This document shows, in pieces, positions 11,131 through 23,128 of a stretch of DNA of 64,000 bases (positions are counted from its first letter, which is position 1; every line of letters begins with the position of its first letter). The stretch is from Zygnema cylindricum (lineage: Eukaryota; Streptophyta; Zygnematophyceae; Zygnematales; Zygnemataceae), in the NCBI GenBank assembly GCA_037447655.1, contig JBBHKE010000684.1:119201-183200 (forward strand). Direction: 5' to 3'. The notes under the pieces are model-generated. The model saw nothing but the letters and a program-made list of their open reading frames with translations. It ran no database searches and was not told where the DNA came from. The translations under genes and the position numbers were made by a program.

Positions 11131-12162
11131 TGTAGAAATTAATGGTTCTTTTAGTATTTTCTAGGTTTCAACATGTAAAATAAAATGTAGAAAAAAAACA
11201 GAGGCAGTTTGCCTCTAATTCCTCTCTTCAACTCCCACACTTGTCGCAGTCATTGAAGGTTAGAGAGGGAGCTAGAGCCATGGCTGCCTATGCTGTCCTA
11301 AGAGCAAGACAGGCAGTAGTTTTTTGGTATGTTTACCAAAAGTTACTTGACGGACCCAGGATTTGATCCTGGTACCTATCGTCTGTCAAAGTCAACAGTA
11401 GTCGTTAGCTTTGTCGTATAGTCTAGGACCAGTGCTAAGGCATATATGGTTCGTTAAATATTTAAAGATGAAAAAATAGATAAATTCATTTAAACGGCAC
11501 GAAAAGACTTGTGGCACATAGACACAGTTAGAGTAAAAGTACAGCTTACGCTAATTTGCGAAACAAATATAACACATTTATTTTTGACGGCTAGAGTTGA
11601 AAGATGGTTTTGATCGAATGGCCACGATGGGTGTTGAGATCATGGAATAGGCGTTCTGGCCGTTTCGCTCACTGCCACCTCAAATGACACGTGACACAAA
11701 CTCATTGGCTTGCGACATCTCCGAAGAATATAGGAACGAATCCAGATATGGCAGACGTTGACATTCTGGCCATGCCGTACGATAGCTGTACAGAAAGTAC
11801 TACAGCCTTTGTACCTTTCTATACGACATAGTTTTCCCATTAGTGCCGTACTCTAGTAGTAGAGGGTTTAGAGAGGGATTTAGGACTAAGAAAATTTGGT
11901 AGGTAGCCGTCTCACTCCCGGAATGCTTGTGTACAAAAGGTCAACTTTGGCCCTTCATAACTTATTGCACTGCAGAACAAATTCAGAGATTCTTTTTACT
12001 ATCGACTCATGGGAGTCTTGTATTCACAGGGGTGAAGGTAGTCAAATTTTTTTTCTGCCAGGGTGCCAGTTATTCTTGTTGAAACACGAAGGGGTCACGG
12101 TTATCTTAGGGGCTTCATGTGAGCTGCCCATTCTGAGGACCTACGGAGGTCTCATAATTGCA
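11131..12162 (+). mobile_element. LTR, copia family A (5' LTR)
   Basis: Starts TGTAGAAATTAATGG, ends TTGCA directly before the PBS at 12163; 1032 bp. Shares the start, the TAGTATTTTCTAGG motif and the CCATGGCTGCC region with the LTR at 48171-49235. It carries the tRNA-like cassette on the minus strand (B-box complement at 11359-11369). Confidence 0.8.
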
Positions 12163-12177
12163 GGTTATCGGCCCACC
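12163..12177 (+). other. primer-binding site (half tRNA-iMet)
   Basis: GGTTATCGGCCCACC, complementary with one mismatch to the anticodon arm of plant initiator tRNA-Met (GGTGGGCCCATAACC). It immediately follows the LTR end. The AUG position reads ATC in this copy. Confidence 0.8.
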
Positions 12178-13100
12178 CTCTTCGGTGCCCATCTTTAATG
12201 GAAATGGCTTCATATACAGGGAGAGTATGTTGACAAAAGATCTATGTGAGAAAATGTTTTGGGGAATAGTGAGTAGATGGGTGAGGCGTGGATACGATCT
12301 AGGCATCTCTCCAAGGTTCGGAGCAAATAGATTCATCAGAGATGCACATCCATCTCCAACGGAGGAGACAAAGAAAGGGGAGGTGTGGACAAAGGAAAGG
12401 AGAAGGAGACGATCTCAACTATAGCAACCAGTTTAGCTTCATGTCACCTATCCGAGAAATGAGGAGAATGATATTGATACCTAAGACTATAACAATATGG
12501 CGGCAAAGCATTTTATCCTTTGTCATCTTACTCAAGGACTTGCATCACCTCATATGCAAGTAGAAAAGGCATCCAATCTATGGGAGGCTCTCATACAGAT
12601 GTACGAAAGTGGTACGGTTTAGCAACAACAGTTGGCTGATTAGAAAATAAATGCATATATATACTAAAGGGGGAAGATGTCTGATTTTAGTAATAAGCTC
12701 GCAACACTTTTCATGAAGCTAGAGAGTGCTGTAAAAGTAGAAACTGAAAAAAGAAAAGGTTAACTGCTTTCTCATGAAGTTACTAGTCGAGTTCGAGAAT
12801 ATAGTCAACCGTAAGGTTAACTGCTTGCTCCTGAAGTTACTTGATGAGTTCGACAATATAACCGTGTGTAGGACTTCCTAGACTCAAGGTGGATAATGAA
12901 GTCAATGGTGAGGATGATTCTCGTTCGAGAGAACACAATAGAGATACGAAAGGGAGGAAAGAATGGGCAAGCTTTGGCAGCCAGGACCGATTGGATAAAT
13001 AAGGATTCCAAACAACTAGTCGGAAATTAAGGAGGGGGGCAAAAAAAACAGAGCGATGAGTTCGGACTTAGGGTTCCCAAGGGTTTATACCATTTTTGTA
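12167..13100 (+). pseudogene. gag: copia family A gag (broken)
   Basis: Nucleocapsid precursor of the element whose LTR is at 11131. The frame opens at the PBS with GPPSSVPIFNGNGFIY and EKMFWGIVS, the N-terminus shared with copies at 47049, 52553 and 19633. Later blocks in shifted frames give KLLVEFENIVNR, a duplicated K(L/R)VNCLLLKLLDEFDNI stretch and finally VPKGLYHFC, the start of the CCHC knuckle. It is cut there by the family A LTR in the opposite orientation. Several stops and frameshifts; no protease or pol remains attached. Confidence 0.8.
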
Positions 13101-14094
13101 TAAAACTAGGGCCTATAGACTACAAAATACAAGAAGCCTCTAGATAGTTTTTGACTATCCTTTCTTCAACTAAGACCAGTGCTACCTAAGCAGGCAAATA
13201 AACAATCTGACTGCACCCCTATGCAGTTTGAACTCCCTTGAGCCCACTGCAAAAAAAATCACTATAAATGCCCAACCAAGCGATTAAATATCAAGGGGCA
13301 AAGATGCCAATATTTATACAAGCTCATTGGGAGAGAGGCAGCTACCTCCTCAATCCTCTAAGTCCTAAACCCCTCTCACAACCCCTATCTAATGATGTAC
13401 AAACCAATCAGATAACTGTACAGTACAGAAAGGTACTATGGCCGATGTTCTTTCTTTACGGCCTGTGTACGAGAAGGCCATGGAGTGGACGTCTGTCTCC
13501 TTCGGACTTGTCCTCATGCTTCGCGAGATTCCCGCTTCACAATTCTATCCCGCCACGTGGTGCGAGGTCATGTCATGCCCAAAAACTGCCAAAGCGACCA
13601 TTCCGAGATCTCGGCGATGATGCATGCCGTCCGATCTAAACCGACTTTTAATATTAGTCGTTCAAAACAAATGTCCGGTACATTTGTTTCGTGCGGGCTT
13701 TTGTTCGCACTATATTACAACTAGTCTCTATGTTTGCTATCTCTTATTCCGTTAATTAGATTAAGGTTCCTCAGTAATGTTTAAATAAAATTCAAAACTC
13801 TATATACTCTAACAAACTTCTATGACAGGATGGTTAAGAGCTGACGGCTACGCCTCGCTCTGCCGGTCGGAGGTTCGAGTCTTGCTGGACTCTACCTTTT
13901 TGTAAAGGGTGACTTATGTCACTCTATAGTTTCGCATGTGTAGCTAAGGCAGCCATGGCTCCACCACTCTCTCTCACCTTCAATGACTACAACAAGTATG
14001 GGGGCTAGAAAGAGAAGGTGAAAGCAGGTTGCCTGCGCTTTCAATTAATATATTCATACCTAGAAAATACCCCCTAAATCTAGTTATTTGAACA
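13101..14094 (-). mobile_element. LTR, copia family A (3' LTR)
   Basis: Minus strand start TGTTCAAATAACTAGATTTA at 14094, preceded by a purine tract (ATAAGGGGAG). The lower end is approximate, near where plus-strand gag resumes. It belongs to the pol at 14105-18150. Contains the best preserved tRNA-like cassette, on the opposite strand. Confidence 0.75.
13831..13901 (+). other. antisense tRNA-like Pol III cassette in LTR
   Basis: A-box-like TGGTTAAGAGC at 13831, B box GGTTCGAGTCT at 13872, T5 run at 13897. Spacing is tRNA-like. Runs opposite to the LTR. Homologous cassettes occur at 20369-20437, 30213-30246, 47858, 48984, 53365-53421 (all plus) and 11359, 23343 (minus). No intact cloverleaf was verified. 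Confidence 0.55.
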
Positions 14095-14104
14095 CTCCCC
14101 TTAT

Positions 14105-15780
14105 TTTCTAGTCTAATTTCAATTTTTCTTTTAATCCACACTTTTCTCCACAATATTTTAACTTGGGAGATGGCACAAGTTTGGTTATTATATCAGCCAC
14201 CATTACGCATCACCCCTATACACAAGATTCACAATTTTATTTTCAACCTTTTCACTTACAAAACTTAATCTTATGTCCATATGATGTTTTGGATTGGCTG
14301 CAAATGCAATGGGAGCGTGATTATCATAAAAGACTTCATGCACTCCCTCTTTTATATACCCTAGTTCTTCCAATCAAGACTTAACCCACATCTGCTCTTT
14401 CACAACAGAACAAGAGGCCATGTACTTAGCCTCCATAGTGGATTGAGCAACCACCTTTTGTTGCTTGCTACTCCAACAACAGGCACCTTCCCCCACATAT
14501 AACACATACCCAGAAGTGCATCTTCTGATACGTGCATCCCCATAACTGACATCACTCCAACATATGTTGTCAGTTTGCTCCCCTCCCAAATGCAACCATA
14601 AATCTCTTGTTCCTACCAAATATCTTATGACTGACTCCAACTGCTGCCGCTATCTGCGGCCTATTATAGTTCATAAAGTAGATTATGCTTCCTACAACCT
14701 ATCGTAAGGAATAAACTTTATAAACGGTCTTTCTTTTGGACTCATCTGATCATCTAAGTTTATCACCTTTCCTTTTACACTCCCATCACTCAATTTTTTC
14801 AAGTCCATGGGAGTGGTACAACTATTTACCTTTTTCAACTATAATTTTTCCAGCATATTTCTTACAGCTCTTTCTGAGATAGTCTGAATATCCTTTTCTC
14901 CATATCTCTTTCCATTTGATTTCCCAAGATGTATTTCGCCTCCCCTAAATCCTTCATGTCTAATCTGCTTCTAAGATCTTCTTTAGCTTATTGATATTTT
15001 CCATAGACTTACTTAACACCAGCAAATCATCCCTATAAAATGCAATGAAAATAACACCATTCTCATTCTCAAACATATAAATAGAATGGTCAAAACTGAT
15101 CACGATATATCCCTAACCTGTGAGAAACTCATCCAGTTTCTTGTTTTAATGTCCAGGAGCTTGCTTCAATCCATCTAAGAACTTTATGAGTCAGCATACT
15201 TTACTCTCCTCTCCTTCCTCTACAAAACCTTCTAGTTGCTGCATGAAGATTTCTTCCTCTTGCTCACTATTGAGGAAAGCGGTCTTAATATCCATCTTGT
15301 GTATTTCCATGTCTTTCGTTTCTACTAGTCTTAAGAGAATCCTTACTAATGGGAACCGAACCATCAAAGCAAAAGTTTCCACATAATCTTTCCCTTCCCT
15401 TTGGGTGAACCCCTTTACTACGAACCGAGCCTTATATCTTTCAATGGTATTATGTGGGTTCAGTTTTAGTTTAAACACCCATTTACACCCTATTGGTTTT
15501 CAGTTTTAGCACAGTCCACCAATTCCCAAGTATTCACTTCCATGATGGAGGCTATCTCATCATTTATAGCTCTAACCCATCTGTCTTTCTTCGGACTGTC
15601 CATTGCCTCCGAGTATGACTGAGGCTTATCAGGGTGAGACAGCTTAGTTAACTTGTGAGCAACCTGTTTTTCCTGTAGCCTTTTGCTGTTTCTTTGTCCT
15701 CCCTCAAATTTTGAAGCTAGAATGGAAGGAAGTCTCAGGTTCCTCCTCACTATCTCATCGGCTCCCCTATCCATGGACAC
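14105..15780 (-). pseudogene. pol: copia family A reverse transcriptase and RNase H (decayed)
   Basis: Minus-strand C-terminal pol. At 15780-15490: RRNLRLPSILASKFEGG and VRAINDEIASIMEVNTWEL, the lead-in to Ty1/copia RT. At 15478-15191: KARFVVKGFTQREGKDY and HKMDIKTAFLN, conserved RT blocks. Near 15040 the active site reads FYRDDLLVLSKSM, so the usual YVDD has Val replaced by Arg. At 14640-14374: RYLVGTRDLWLHLGG, WSDVSYGD and CCWSSKQQKVVAQSTMEAKY, the copia RNase H signature. Frames are interrupted many times, so no polyprotein is possible. It continues into a purine tract and the 3' LTR at 14094. Confidence 0.9.
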
Positions 15781-15980
15781 CGGTTCCAGCTCCTCCTCCT
15801 CTGTCTGCTCGAAGTGTATGGAGATATGAGGAGATTAAGGTATATCTCCTCCATCTTGGATCTCCCTTGAATTTGCAAACACATTTTCACTCAAGTCTCT
15901 TCCGTGAAGGTCTGTGTCCACCTCACTTTTGGACTCAAAACTAATTGTTATCTTCTATGCGTATTTGAAGGGATCAAATG

Positions 15981-17230
15981 ACTACCTTTCATCCATGACA
16001 ACTAGATGATTTACTAGAATGATATCTTGTTTAGCTAAGTCATAGACTTTATATCCCTTGACATCTTCATCATATCCCACATAATATCTGGGTTTACTTT
16101 CAACATCTTGTTTCGAGTTTTTGTTATCTTTGTCAGGACTGTAAACTTGACTACCGAATACTTTCAAGTGAGAAATATCTGGTTTCTTTCCAACCCATCT
16201 CTTATAAGGTGTCATTCCTTTCACGGCTGTAGTAAGGACTCTATTTTTAATGTAGCTGGCATAGTTCATGGCTTCTGCTCAAAACCTTTTTCATATCTTT
16301 TTATCGGCCAACATACGACGTACACCATCTCTTAGAGTCCGGTTCAACCTCTCAGCTACCCTATTTTGTTTTGAGTTTTTAGGTACAGTTTTTTGATGCT
16401 GTACTCCTTCATCCCGCAATTATTCCTCAAATTGGTTAGAGGTATATTTCCCACATTGTCACTCTTTATTCTCTTAATGGGGGCCGTGTGCAACTTCTCA
16501 CTCCAAGCTTTATACTCTTTGAAGTAAGTTAGTGTTTCATACTTTGTTTTTAGGAAGTAGACTTTACAGTATCTAGACCAATCATCAATAAATGTCAACA
16601 TAAACCTCTTCCCTCCCAGCGAAGTTACTTTTGCTGGTCCTCAGATGTCCGTGTGAACTAGATCTAGTACTTTTTTACCCTTATATCTGGCAATTTTGGG
16701 AAAGGAGAGCATGTGAGCCTTACCTTGGGCACAGCCACAACTATCATCCATCGTTTCATTATCCCCAATCTGAATGCCTTCTACTACACCGTGCTTCTAT
16801 ATTTCCCTCAGCCTACCAAAATGCACATGCCCCAACCGCTTATACCAAATCATCAAGTATGGGACACCAACATAGTAAGCATTCTTATTTTCATTATTCA
16901 AGTTAAATCTAAACATTCCTTGGCTACCCTTATTTTTTGTGAAGTAGACTTTATCCCCATACTTAGCTATAAAGACTCCCTTTCTACTGAAGGAATCAAA
17001 TTCCTTGTCATCTAATACAAAAGTATAGACAAGATTTTTTCTCAGCTGAGGTATAAAGTAAATCTAAAAAAGTGAGTATAGAAGTCTTGCCCTCCACTAA
17101 GACTTTCATATCTACCAACCCCACTAGATCTGTAGTAACTACTCTCTTTTCCTCATACTCTATCTCTACAATAAGGACTGTTTTTAAATTGGTAAAGAGG
17201 TGCCTATCACGACACATATGCATGGATGCA
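15981..17230 (-). pseudogene. pol: copia family A protease, GAG-pre-integrase and integrase (decayed)
   Basis: Minus strand. Around 17230 the protease motif region reads D-stop-GASMHMCRD, so the usual DSG triad is lost to a stop; it is followed by LVGLVDMKVLVEGKTSILTF. Around 16920-16700 lies the His/Cys pre-integrase zinc region. 16601-16356 encodes LTFIDDWSRYCKVYFLK and IKRIKSDNVGNI, carrying the first two integrase acidic positions, with GG changed to GN. 16269-15982 encodes MNYASYIKNRVLTTAVKGMTPYKRW and HLKVFGSQVY, the C-terminal integrase segment. Multiple stops and frameshifts; same remnant as the neighbouring RT. Confidence 0.9.
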
Positions 17231-18150
17231 CCTCAATCAATGATCCATCCTTCTTGTGGAGCTTCCCAAATGGCTCCAAGAGCACACTTCTATTTTCGAG
17301 GATTCTCCTTCTCCTCTATATTATCGTCAAGAAGGAGCTCCCCATCCTCCTCCGCAGAAGATTCATCCTCCTCGGTCTCCCCATTCACTTGTGTGACCAC
17401 AAATGCCTTCCTCTTCCCTCCAAATTAACCTCCTCCAATGTTCTCTTGGAGCCTCAGCTTTTACAGCTTGGTACACTACTCCATGAACTGTCTTGCCTTT
17501 TTGCAGAAATGACAAAGACCCTTTGCAGGCCTCAATTCTCCAGACTGATCTCTCTCTCCTTCGAAAGTGTCGTTCAACTTCCTTCAATCTTTCCCACACC
17601 GGTCGGTTCGGACAGCTAGAGCTTGAACGCTTTTACCTCCTCTCCGAATCTTGTATTCTCGTGAACAAGTATCATCCAGGCCACTGTGTTTGACTTCTAA
17701 GAACTGTCATCTATTTCCTACACTCGGTACACTATGTTCTCATATTCATCAAACATCTTCATGATGAGGGTGTTGACTTTCATCTTCATTGTACCTGTCC
17801 ACCCGGCACTTTCCATCTCCATATACAAACAAGAGAGATCATTACAGTAGTCAAACATTTTTCCCCCTTTGCAAGTGTAATCCCCTAGCCTTTGCTCGGC
17901 CAGCTAGAGCTCTTGAATGCTTTCAGCTTTAAAGATCTCCACTAAAGTCTCCCACAGCTCCTTGGCCTTGAAAATGTGAATATTAGAGGTTGCCAAAGCT
18001 TGAGTAAGGTGCCTCAGAAAGAAATGCCTAGCAGCCATGTTTGTTTATTCCCACGTTTGACTATTGTTTTCCTTGGTCTTCACGGTTGGCGCTTCGGGTG
18101 CGGTGGCCATATGATTAAGAGGTGTCTCCTTCCCTTTTAGGGACACACTG
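17231..18150 (-). pseudogene. gag: copia family A gag (5'-truncated, decayed)
   Basis: Minus strand. Readable blocks include MATAPEAPTVKTKENNSQ from 18111, NMAARHFFLRHLTQALATS, ELWETLVEIFKAESI, KGGKMFDYCNDLSCLYMEME and KVNTLIMKMFDEYENIVYRV, parallel to the better preserved gag at 46047-47049. The zinc-knuckle region falls near 17500, where KGLCHFC(K) is visible. The N-terminal part and the 5' LTR are missing: at about 18150 the sequence switches to a 30-bp stub of family B LTR (from 18151, plus orientation) and then LTR family C. Confidence 0.8.
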
Positions 18151-18182
18151 CTGTTTTTGGAAACCTTTAGTCCTCTCTATAT

Positions 18183-19350
18183 CACGTTGCTATGCTGCCA
18201 TGTTGCGCTAGTCTGACATCGCAGCTGCGCTGCTCTAATATTGCAACTTCGCTGACTGATATCAGAGTAGCCAGAGCAGCCATAGCAGTTTGTGTAAAGG
18301 CGATGTTTCGTGTATATGCGGTTTTTAGTGCGTACATGTTCACCAAGTGTAGCGTGGAGGCTCGCATGGTTCCATTAATTGGGGGAGTAAATGTACGGAT
18401 AAATCTAAAGGGACGTAAAGGATTGATTGAGTGGCGCGAAATGCGTAATATTAATGGACAGCGGATCGCGAAGCGATCCGACTTGAAATATTAAAAGTGT
18501 TTCAAATTGTACGCTGGTCGTACGAATCATAAAAATGACAAACAGATTTCAAAATGAAAGTGACGAGCCGCATTTATTGAAGTGGACGCAGTTTCAGTAC
18601 AAAAATGTTTTTGGATAGTACGATGTCATTTCGGCAAGTGAATTGTGTTACATTTGACGGCGGACAGCGTTTTACAAATGTTTTATATTGTGTGACTTAG
18701 TATTAAGTGGTTTAGGGTTTCGACAATTTAATTTCTGTGTGTAGTGTCGTACTTGTTAACAAGTGTACGCTTATGATTGTTTGACTCTCAGATGTACGCT
18801 TACGATTTAATTACTCGTAGTAGTAGTGTGTTACGTCTACATAGGACTTAGTGACAGTTACGTGACTGGCTAACAACTTACAAGTGTATATATAGCTATG
18901 AGCTTTGTTAGTGAATGAATTAATGCTGGTTAGAAAAGTAGGGACCAAAGATGCAGTAATTGAAGGTTTCCGATTAGGTCATACATTTATATGATACATT
19001 TAATTATCTGATTATATATTTGGTTATGTGGGATGGCATTCATTAATTATTATTTTTTATGTTATTTATGTTTGTTTGTCATGCATTGTGCATGTTTTGT
19101 TTTGTTGTTTAATGCATATGTGTATGCATTTGTCCTAGGGTGGTCCTAGGCTTTTCGCAGATTTGCAAACCTATTGTGTTTTTGGTCTGTGTTAAATGGT
19201 CACAGATTTGCAGACCTATGGTGGTCTGATCTGTGTTTTTGGGAGACCTATGGTGTGTCTAATGGGGATTTTCTGGGAATGCATCTGGGAATGCATTCAC
19301 TTAGTTGGAGGGCATTCATTTCAAAGGATTGTTCATTGGATTAGATTTGC
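18183..19350 (+). mobile_element. LTR-like unit, family C
   Basis: Homologous along its length, in opposite orientation, to 27690-29004. Shared landmarks in order: GAGTGGCGCGAAATG, the palindrome GGATCGCGAAGCGATCC (18463-18479), paired GTACGCTTA(C/T)GATT motifs, AGTGACAGTTACGTGACTGGCT and AAGTGTATATATAG. Ends are approximate and no target duplication was found. Likely a gypsy solo LTR. Short ORFs inside are not conserved. Confidence 0.65.
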
Positions 19351-19362
19351 TTAGCTTTATGG

Positions 19363-19633
19363 TTGATATTTTGGGTCGCTTATGCGGTCTATTGTAGACT
19401 AAAGAACAACACACACTACTGTCCCAGTGTCTGCCACCTCCGTTGGAGCAAATATTGCTGCAAAAAACCTCACTCCGCCAAACCCTGGTGGGATTCCCTG
19501 AGATGGACGTTACACTTGTCCACTAAGAATACCCAAATATCGTTTTTCACTCAAAGCCCCTATCATCATAGATTCCTAATAAATGAACCCTGATCCGTTG
19601 AAGATGGACACCCTGGAGGCTGGGCCCATAACT
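19363..19633 (-). pseudogene. gag: copia family A PBS and gag 5' stub
   Basis: Minus strand. The PBS AGTTATGGGCCCA (19621-19633) follows the LTR end at 19634. From its ATG the frame reads MGPASRVSIFNGSGFIY-stop, then ESMMIGALSEK, GIPPGFGGVR and APTEVADTGTVV, the family A gag N-terminus with internal stops. Ends abruptly at LTR C. Confirms the AUG-in-PBS layout in another copy. Confidence 0.8.
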
Positions 19634-20631
19634 TGCTATTATGTGTCCCCCATTGGGCTAGAGAATTTAGCAAGCCTCTAGGTAGTTTTTGACTAACCCC
19701 ATTTCAACTAGGACCACTGCTACTCAAGCAAGAAAACAGATAATATAACTGCACCTGTGTGAATTATAGACTCCCCTGAGTCCACATAAAAAGGAATCAC
19801 TGAAAAATGCCCAACTAGGCGATAACAAATGAAGTGGCAAAGATGCCAATAGTTACACAAACTTATTGGGAGAAAGGAAACTACCTCCTCAATCCTCTAA
19901 GTCTTAAACCCCTCTCACAACCCTTATCTTCTAATGTACGAACCAATCAGAAGACTGTACAATACGGAAAGGAACTATGACTGATGTCTTTTTTGTATGG
20001 CTTGTGTACGACAAGGCCATGGAGTGGACGTCTGTCTTCTTCGGACTTGTCCTCATGCTCTCGGGATTTTCACTTCCCAATGTTATCTTGCCACGTGGCC
20101 CGAGGTTATTTCAAGCCCAAAAATTGCCAAAGCGACCATTACGCGATCTAAACAATGATGCATGCCGTCGGATCCAAAACGACTTTTAATACTTGCCGTT
20201 AAAAAAAAATGTCCGGTATATTTGTTTTGTGCAGGTTTTTGTTCGCACCATATTCCAACTAGTCTCAATGTTATTTTATCTTCAATTCCGTTAATCGGAT
20301 TAATGTGTCTAAACAATGTTTAAGTAGTATTCAAACCCTATGTAGTCTAACAAACTCCTACGACAGACTGGTTAGAGATGACAGCTACGCCTCGCTCTAT
20401 CGGTTGGAGGTTTGAGGCTTGCCATCTCTACCTTTTTGTTAATGAGTGACTTATATCACTCTTGATTCCTGCCTATGGAGTTGAGGCAGCCATGGCTCCA
20501 CCTCCCTCACTTTTTTTCAGTGACTATAACAAGTATGTGGGCTAGAGGGAGGAGGTGGAGGCAAGCTGCTTATGGTTCCCTTTAATTTATTAAAACCTAG
20601 AAAATATCCCCTAAATGTAGTGATTTCAACA
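19634..20631 (-). mobile_element. LTR, copia family A (5' LTR)
   Basis: Minus strand TGTTGAAATCACTACATTTA at 20631 to AATAGCA at 19634, 998 bp, directly followed by the PBS. Contains the antisense tRNA-like cassette: A-box-like 20369, B-box-like 20409, T5 at 20433. Confidence 0.8.
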
Positions 20632-21211
20632 AGCCTCACTTACGTGTGTTACTCTCTGAGCCGTAGTTGCTCTCCTTTTAATATCTGATGTCCAATTATG
20701 ACTTGCCACGTGTCGTTTGCCGATATTGGATTGCAAACCGCCAAACGTCCATTCCGATATTCTAGCTCCTCTGTGAGCCATTGATCAAAGTGACACTTGA
20801 TTTCTTCCGTTGAAATTTGATATCGTTTCGTTTATTTCGTGCGGTCTAGTATTTTGTGTCGTCATACACGTTTTATGTTCACTTTGTCTCGTAATTTGTT
20901 AAATGAATTATTTTGCAACGTAATATGTTAAATACGAATCAAACCGAATATATCCAACGATTTATCAAGACCTAACAAATAAGGCGGATTGGTATACCGT
21001 ATGGCAGTTATTCGAGAGGTCATAGGATCAAATTCTATCCTCGACACCGATTTCTTGCAAGGGGCTATGTCTTGTGCTCTTTATGCCTGTTTCATTGTCT
21101 ACCTAAGGCAGCCATGATTACGTGTCGTTCCTCAATGACTATGACAAGTATGAGGACTATAGGAAGACCATAAACCATAAGAGATAGAATATAAAATACC
21201 CGTTTTCAACA
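20632..21211 (-). mobile_element. truncated family A LTR
   Basis: Starts TGTTGAAAACGGG on the minus strand at 21211 and is cut at the edge of the neighbouring LTR. The tRNA-like segment (20975-21065) and a CCACGTGTCG G-box-like site near 20704 are recognisable. Confidence 0.6.
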
Positions 21212-23116
21212 CGAAACTCATTAGATCATTTCAAATACTCTAAAACAATCAGAATTAGATTTTATTCAAATAACAAGGAAAAATGCAAATTCCTTAAAAA
21301 TAGTGATAATCATCAAACCATTGCAGATTTGGAAGAAAAACAATCTAAGGTAGAAACACCTATGAATCTTTAAGCTCTAGTCCAGTTTGAGGACATGGAG
21401 GAAAAAGAGCCTGCTTCTATATAAAAGGGAGCAGATGAAGTGCTTTGGGAAACCCGAGATTACCATCTATTCTAGCTTCCAAGTTTGAGGGAGGACAAAA
21501 GAGCACCAAAATGCTGCAAGAAAAGCAGGTAGTTCACGAGGAAACAAAATTGTCTCATCGTGATAAGTCTCAGACTTACTATGAGGCAGTAAACAATCCA
21601 AAAAAATACAGGTGTGTTAGAGCCATTAATGATGGGATGACTTCTATTATAGAAGCCAATACATGGGAATTAGTGGATTATCCTCCAGACAAAAAACCGA
21701 TTGGGTGTAAATGGGTATATAAGTTGAAACCAAATCCAGATATACCATTGAGAGGTAGAAAGCTATATTAGTAGCAAATGGTTTTACCCAAAAGGAGGGA
21801 ATAGGCAATAAAGAAACCTTTGCACCGGTTGTGGGCTTTCCCCCCTTAAGGATTCTCCTCACTCTAGCGGTAGCGGAGATTCATGAGATGGATACCAAAA
21901 GTGCCTTCCTCAATGGTGATCTAGACCAAGAGATTTTTATGAGGCAGCCAGAAGAACTTGTGGAGGAAGGAGAGGAGAGTAAAGTTTGCAGAGTTATAAA
22001 ATTTTCGTATGGGGTGAAACAGGCGCCTAAACAATGGAAAAAAAAACTCGACAAATTCCTAACCAATCGATGATATGTCAAAATCATCTTTGGCCACTCT
22101 GTTTATATGTTTAAAGATGATGAGGGGATTGTTTTTAGATGATTTGGTGGTATTGAATAAGTCCATGGAAAAGATCAATGAGCTAACGAAAGATTTAAGA
22201 ATCACATTTGATTTGAAATATTTAGGGGAGACAAGATGTATCATGAAAATTCAAATGGAAATGGATGAGAGAAAAAAGTAATCAAATAAACTCAGGAAGA
22301 GGCCATCATAAATATGTTAGAAAAAAATCAGATGTATAAGGCAAACAGTTGTACCACTCTTATGGACTTGAAGAAAGTAAGTGATGGGAGGTGTGATCAT
22401 TCTTGATGAAGAAATGAGCCTTGAGGAGAGAAAGTTTATGAAGTCAATTCCTTATAGACAGGTCGTTGGAAGCCTAATTTATTTCATGAATTGTACTAGG
22501 TCGGACATAGCTGCAGCAGTTGGGGTAATCAGAAAAAGTCTTATCGATCCTAGGAAAAAATATCGGGACAAAACCAAGAGGGTTATGAGATATCTGGTAG
22601 GAACTAGGGATCTTTGGTTGTATATAGGAAGGGAGAACACTTATATTACCACTTGGAGTGATGCTAGCTATGAGGTTGCTCCTTTCAAGAGGTGTACATC
22701 TAGATATTTTTTGTATGTTGGGAATGTTGCTTGCTGTTGGAGCGGTAAGCAACAAAAGGTGGTTGCTCAATCCAATATAGAGGCTGAGTACATGGCCTTT
22801 TCTTCTGTTGTTAAATAGCTAATGTGAGTGAAGTCTTTCTTGTAAGAACTTTGGCTTTTGAAGGCTCGAATTCATAAAGTGTATTGTGATAATCAAGTTG
22901 TCATTGCTCTTAGAGCCAATCCAAATCACCATTTGAAAGCCAAACATATGGTTATAAGACTAAGCTTTGTGAGAGAAAAGGTGGAAAATAAAATTGTCAG
23001 TTTGGAATATAAACCTGATGGGGAAATGGTGGCAAGTATGATAACAAAGCAAGTCCCATCTCCTAAACTAAAACTTTGTATAGAACAGTGTGAACTTAAA
23101 GAAAAGAATGATTAGA
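21212..23116 (+). pseudogene. pol: copia family A reverse transcriptase and RNase H (decayed)
   Basis: Plus-strand 3' part of pol. 21445-21771 encodes NPRLPSILASKFEGGQ, RAINDGMTSIIEANTWEL and IGCKWVYKLKPNPD. 21831-22073 encodes HEMDTKSAFLNGDLDQEIFM and GVKQAPKQWKKKLDKFL. The active-site stretch near 22126 reads FLDDLVVLNKSM after a deletion, so YVDD is not intact. 22381-22818 encodes YRQVVGSLIYFMNCTRSDIA, RYLVGTRDLWL and CCWSGKQQKVVAQSNIEAEY (RNase H). 22858-23115 encodes VYCDNQVVIALRANPNHHLKAKH and the usual C-terminal tail. At least five frame breaks. A purine tract (AAAATAAAGGGA) and the 3' LTR follow. Confidence 0.9.
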
Positions 23117-23128
23117 AAATAAAGGGAT

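Noticed and set aside
13831-13901. Functional tRNA gene
   Set aside because: A and B boxes are present, but I could not fold acceptor and anticodon stems; it recurs in every family A LTR, so it is part of the element.
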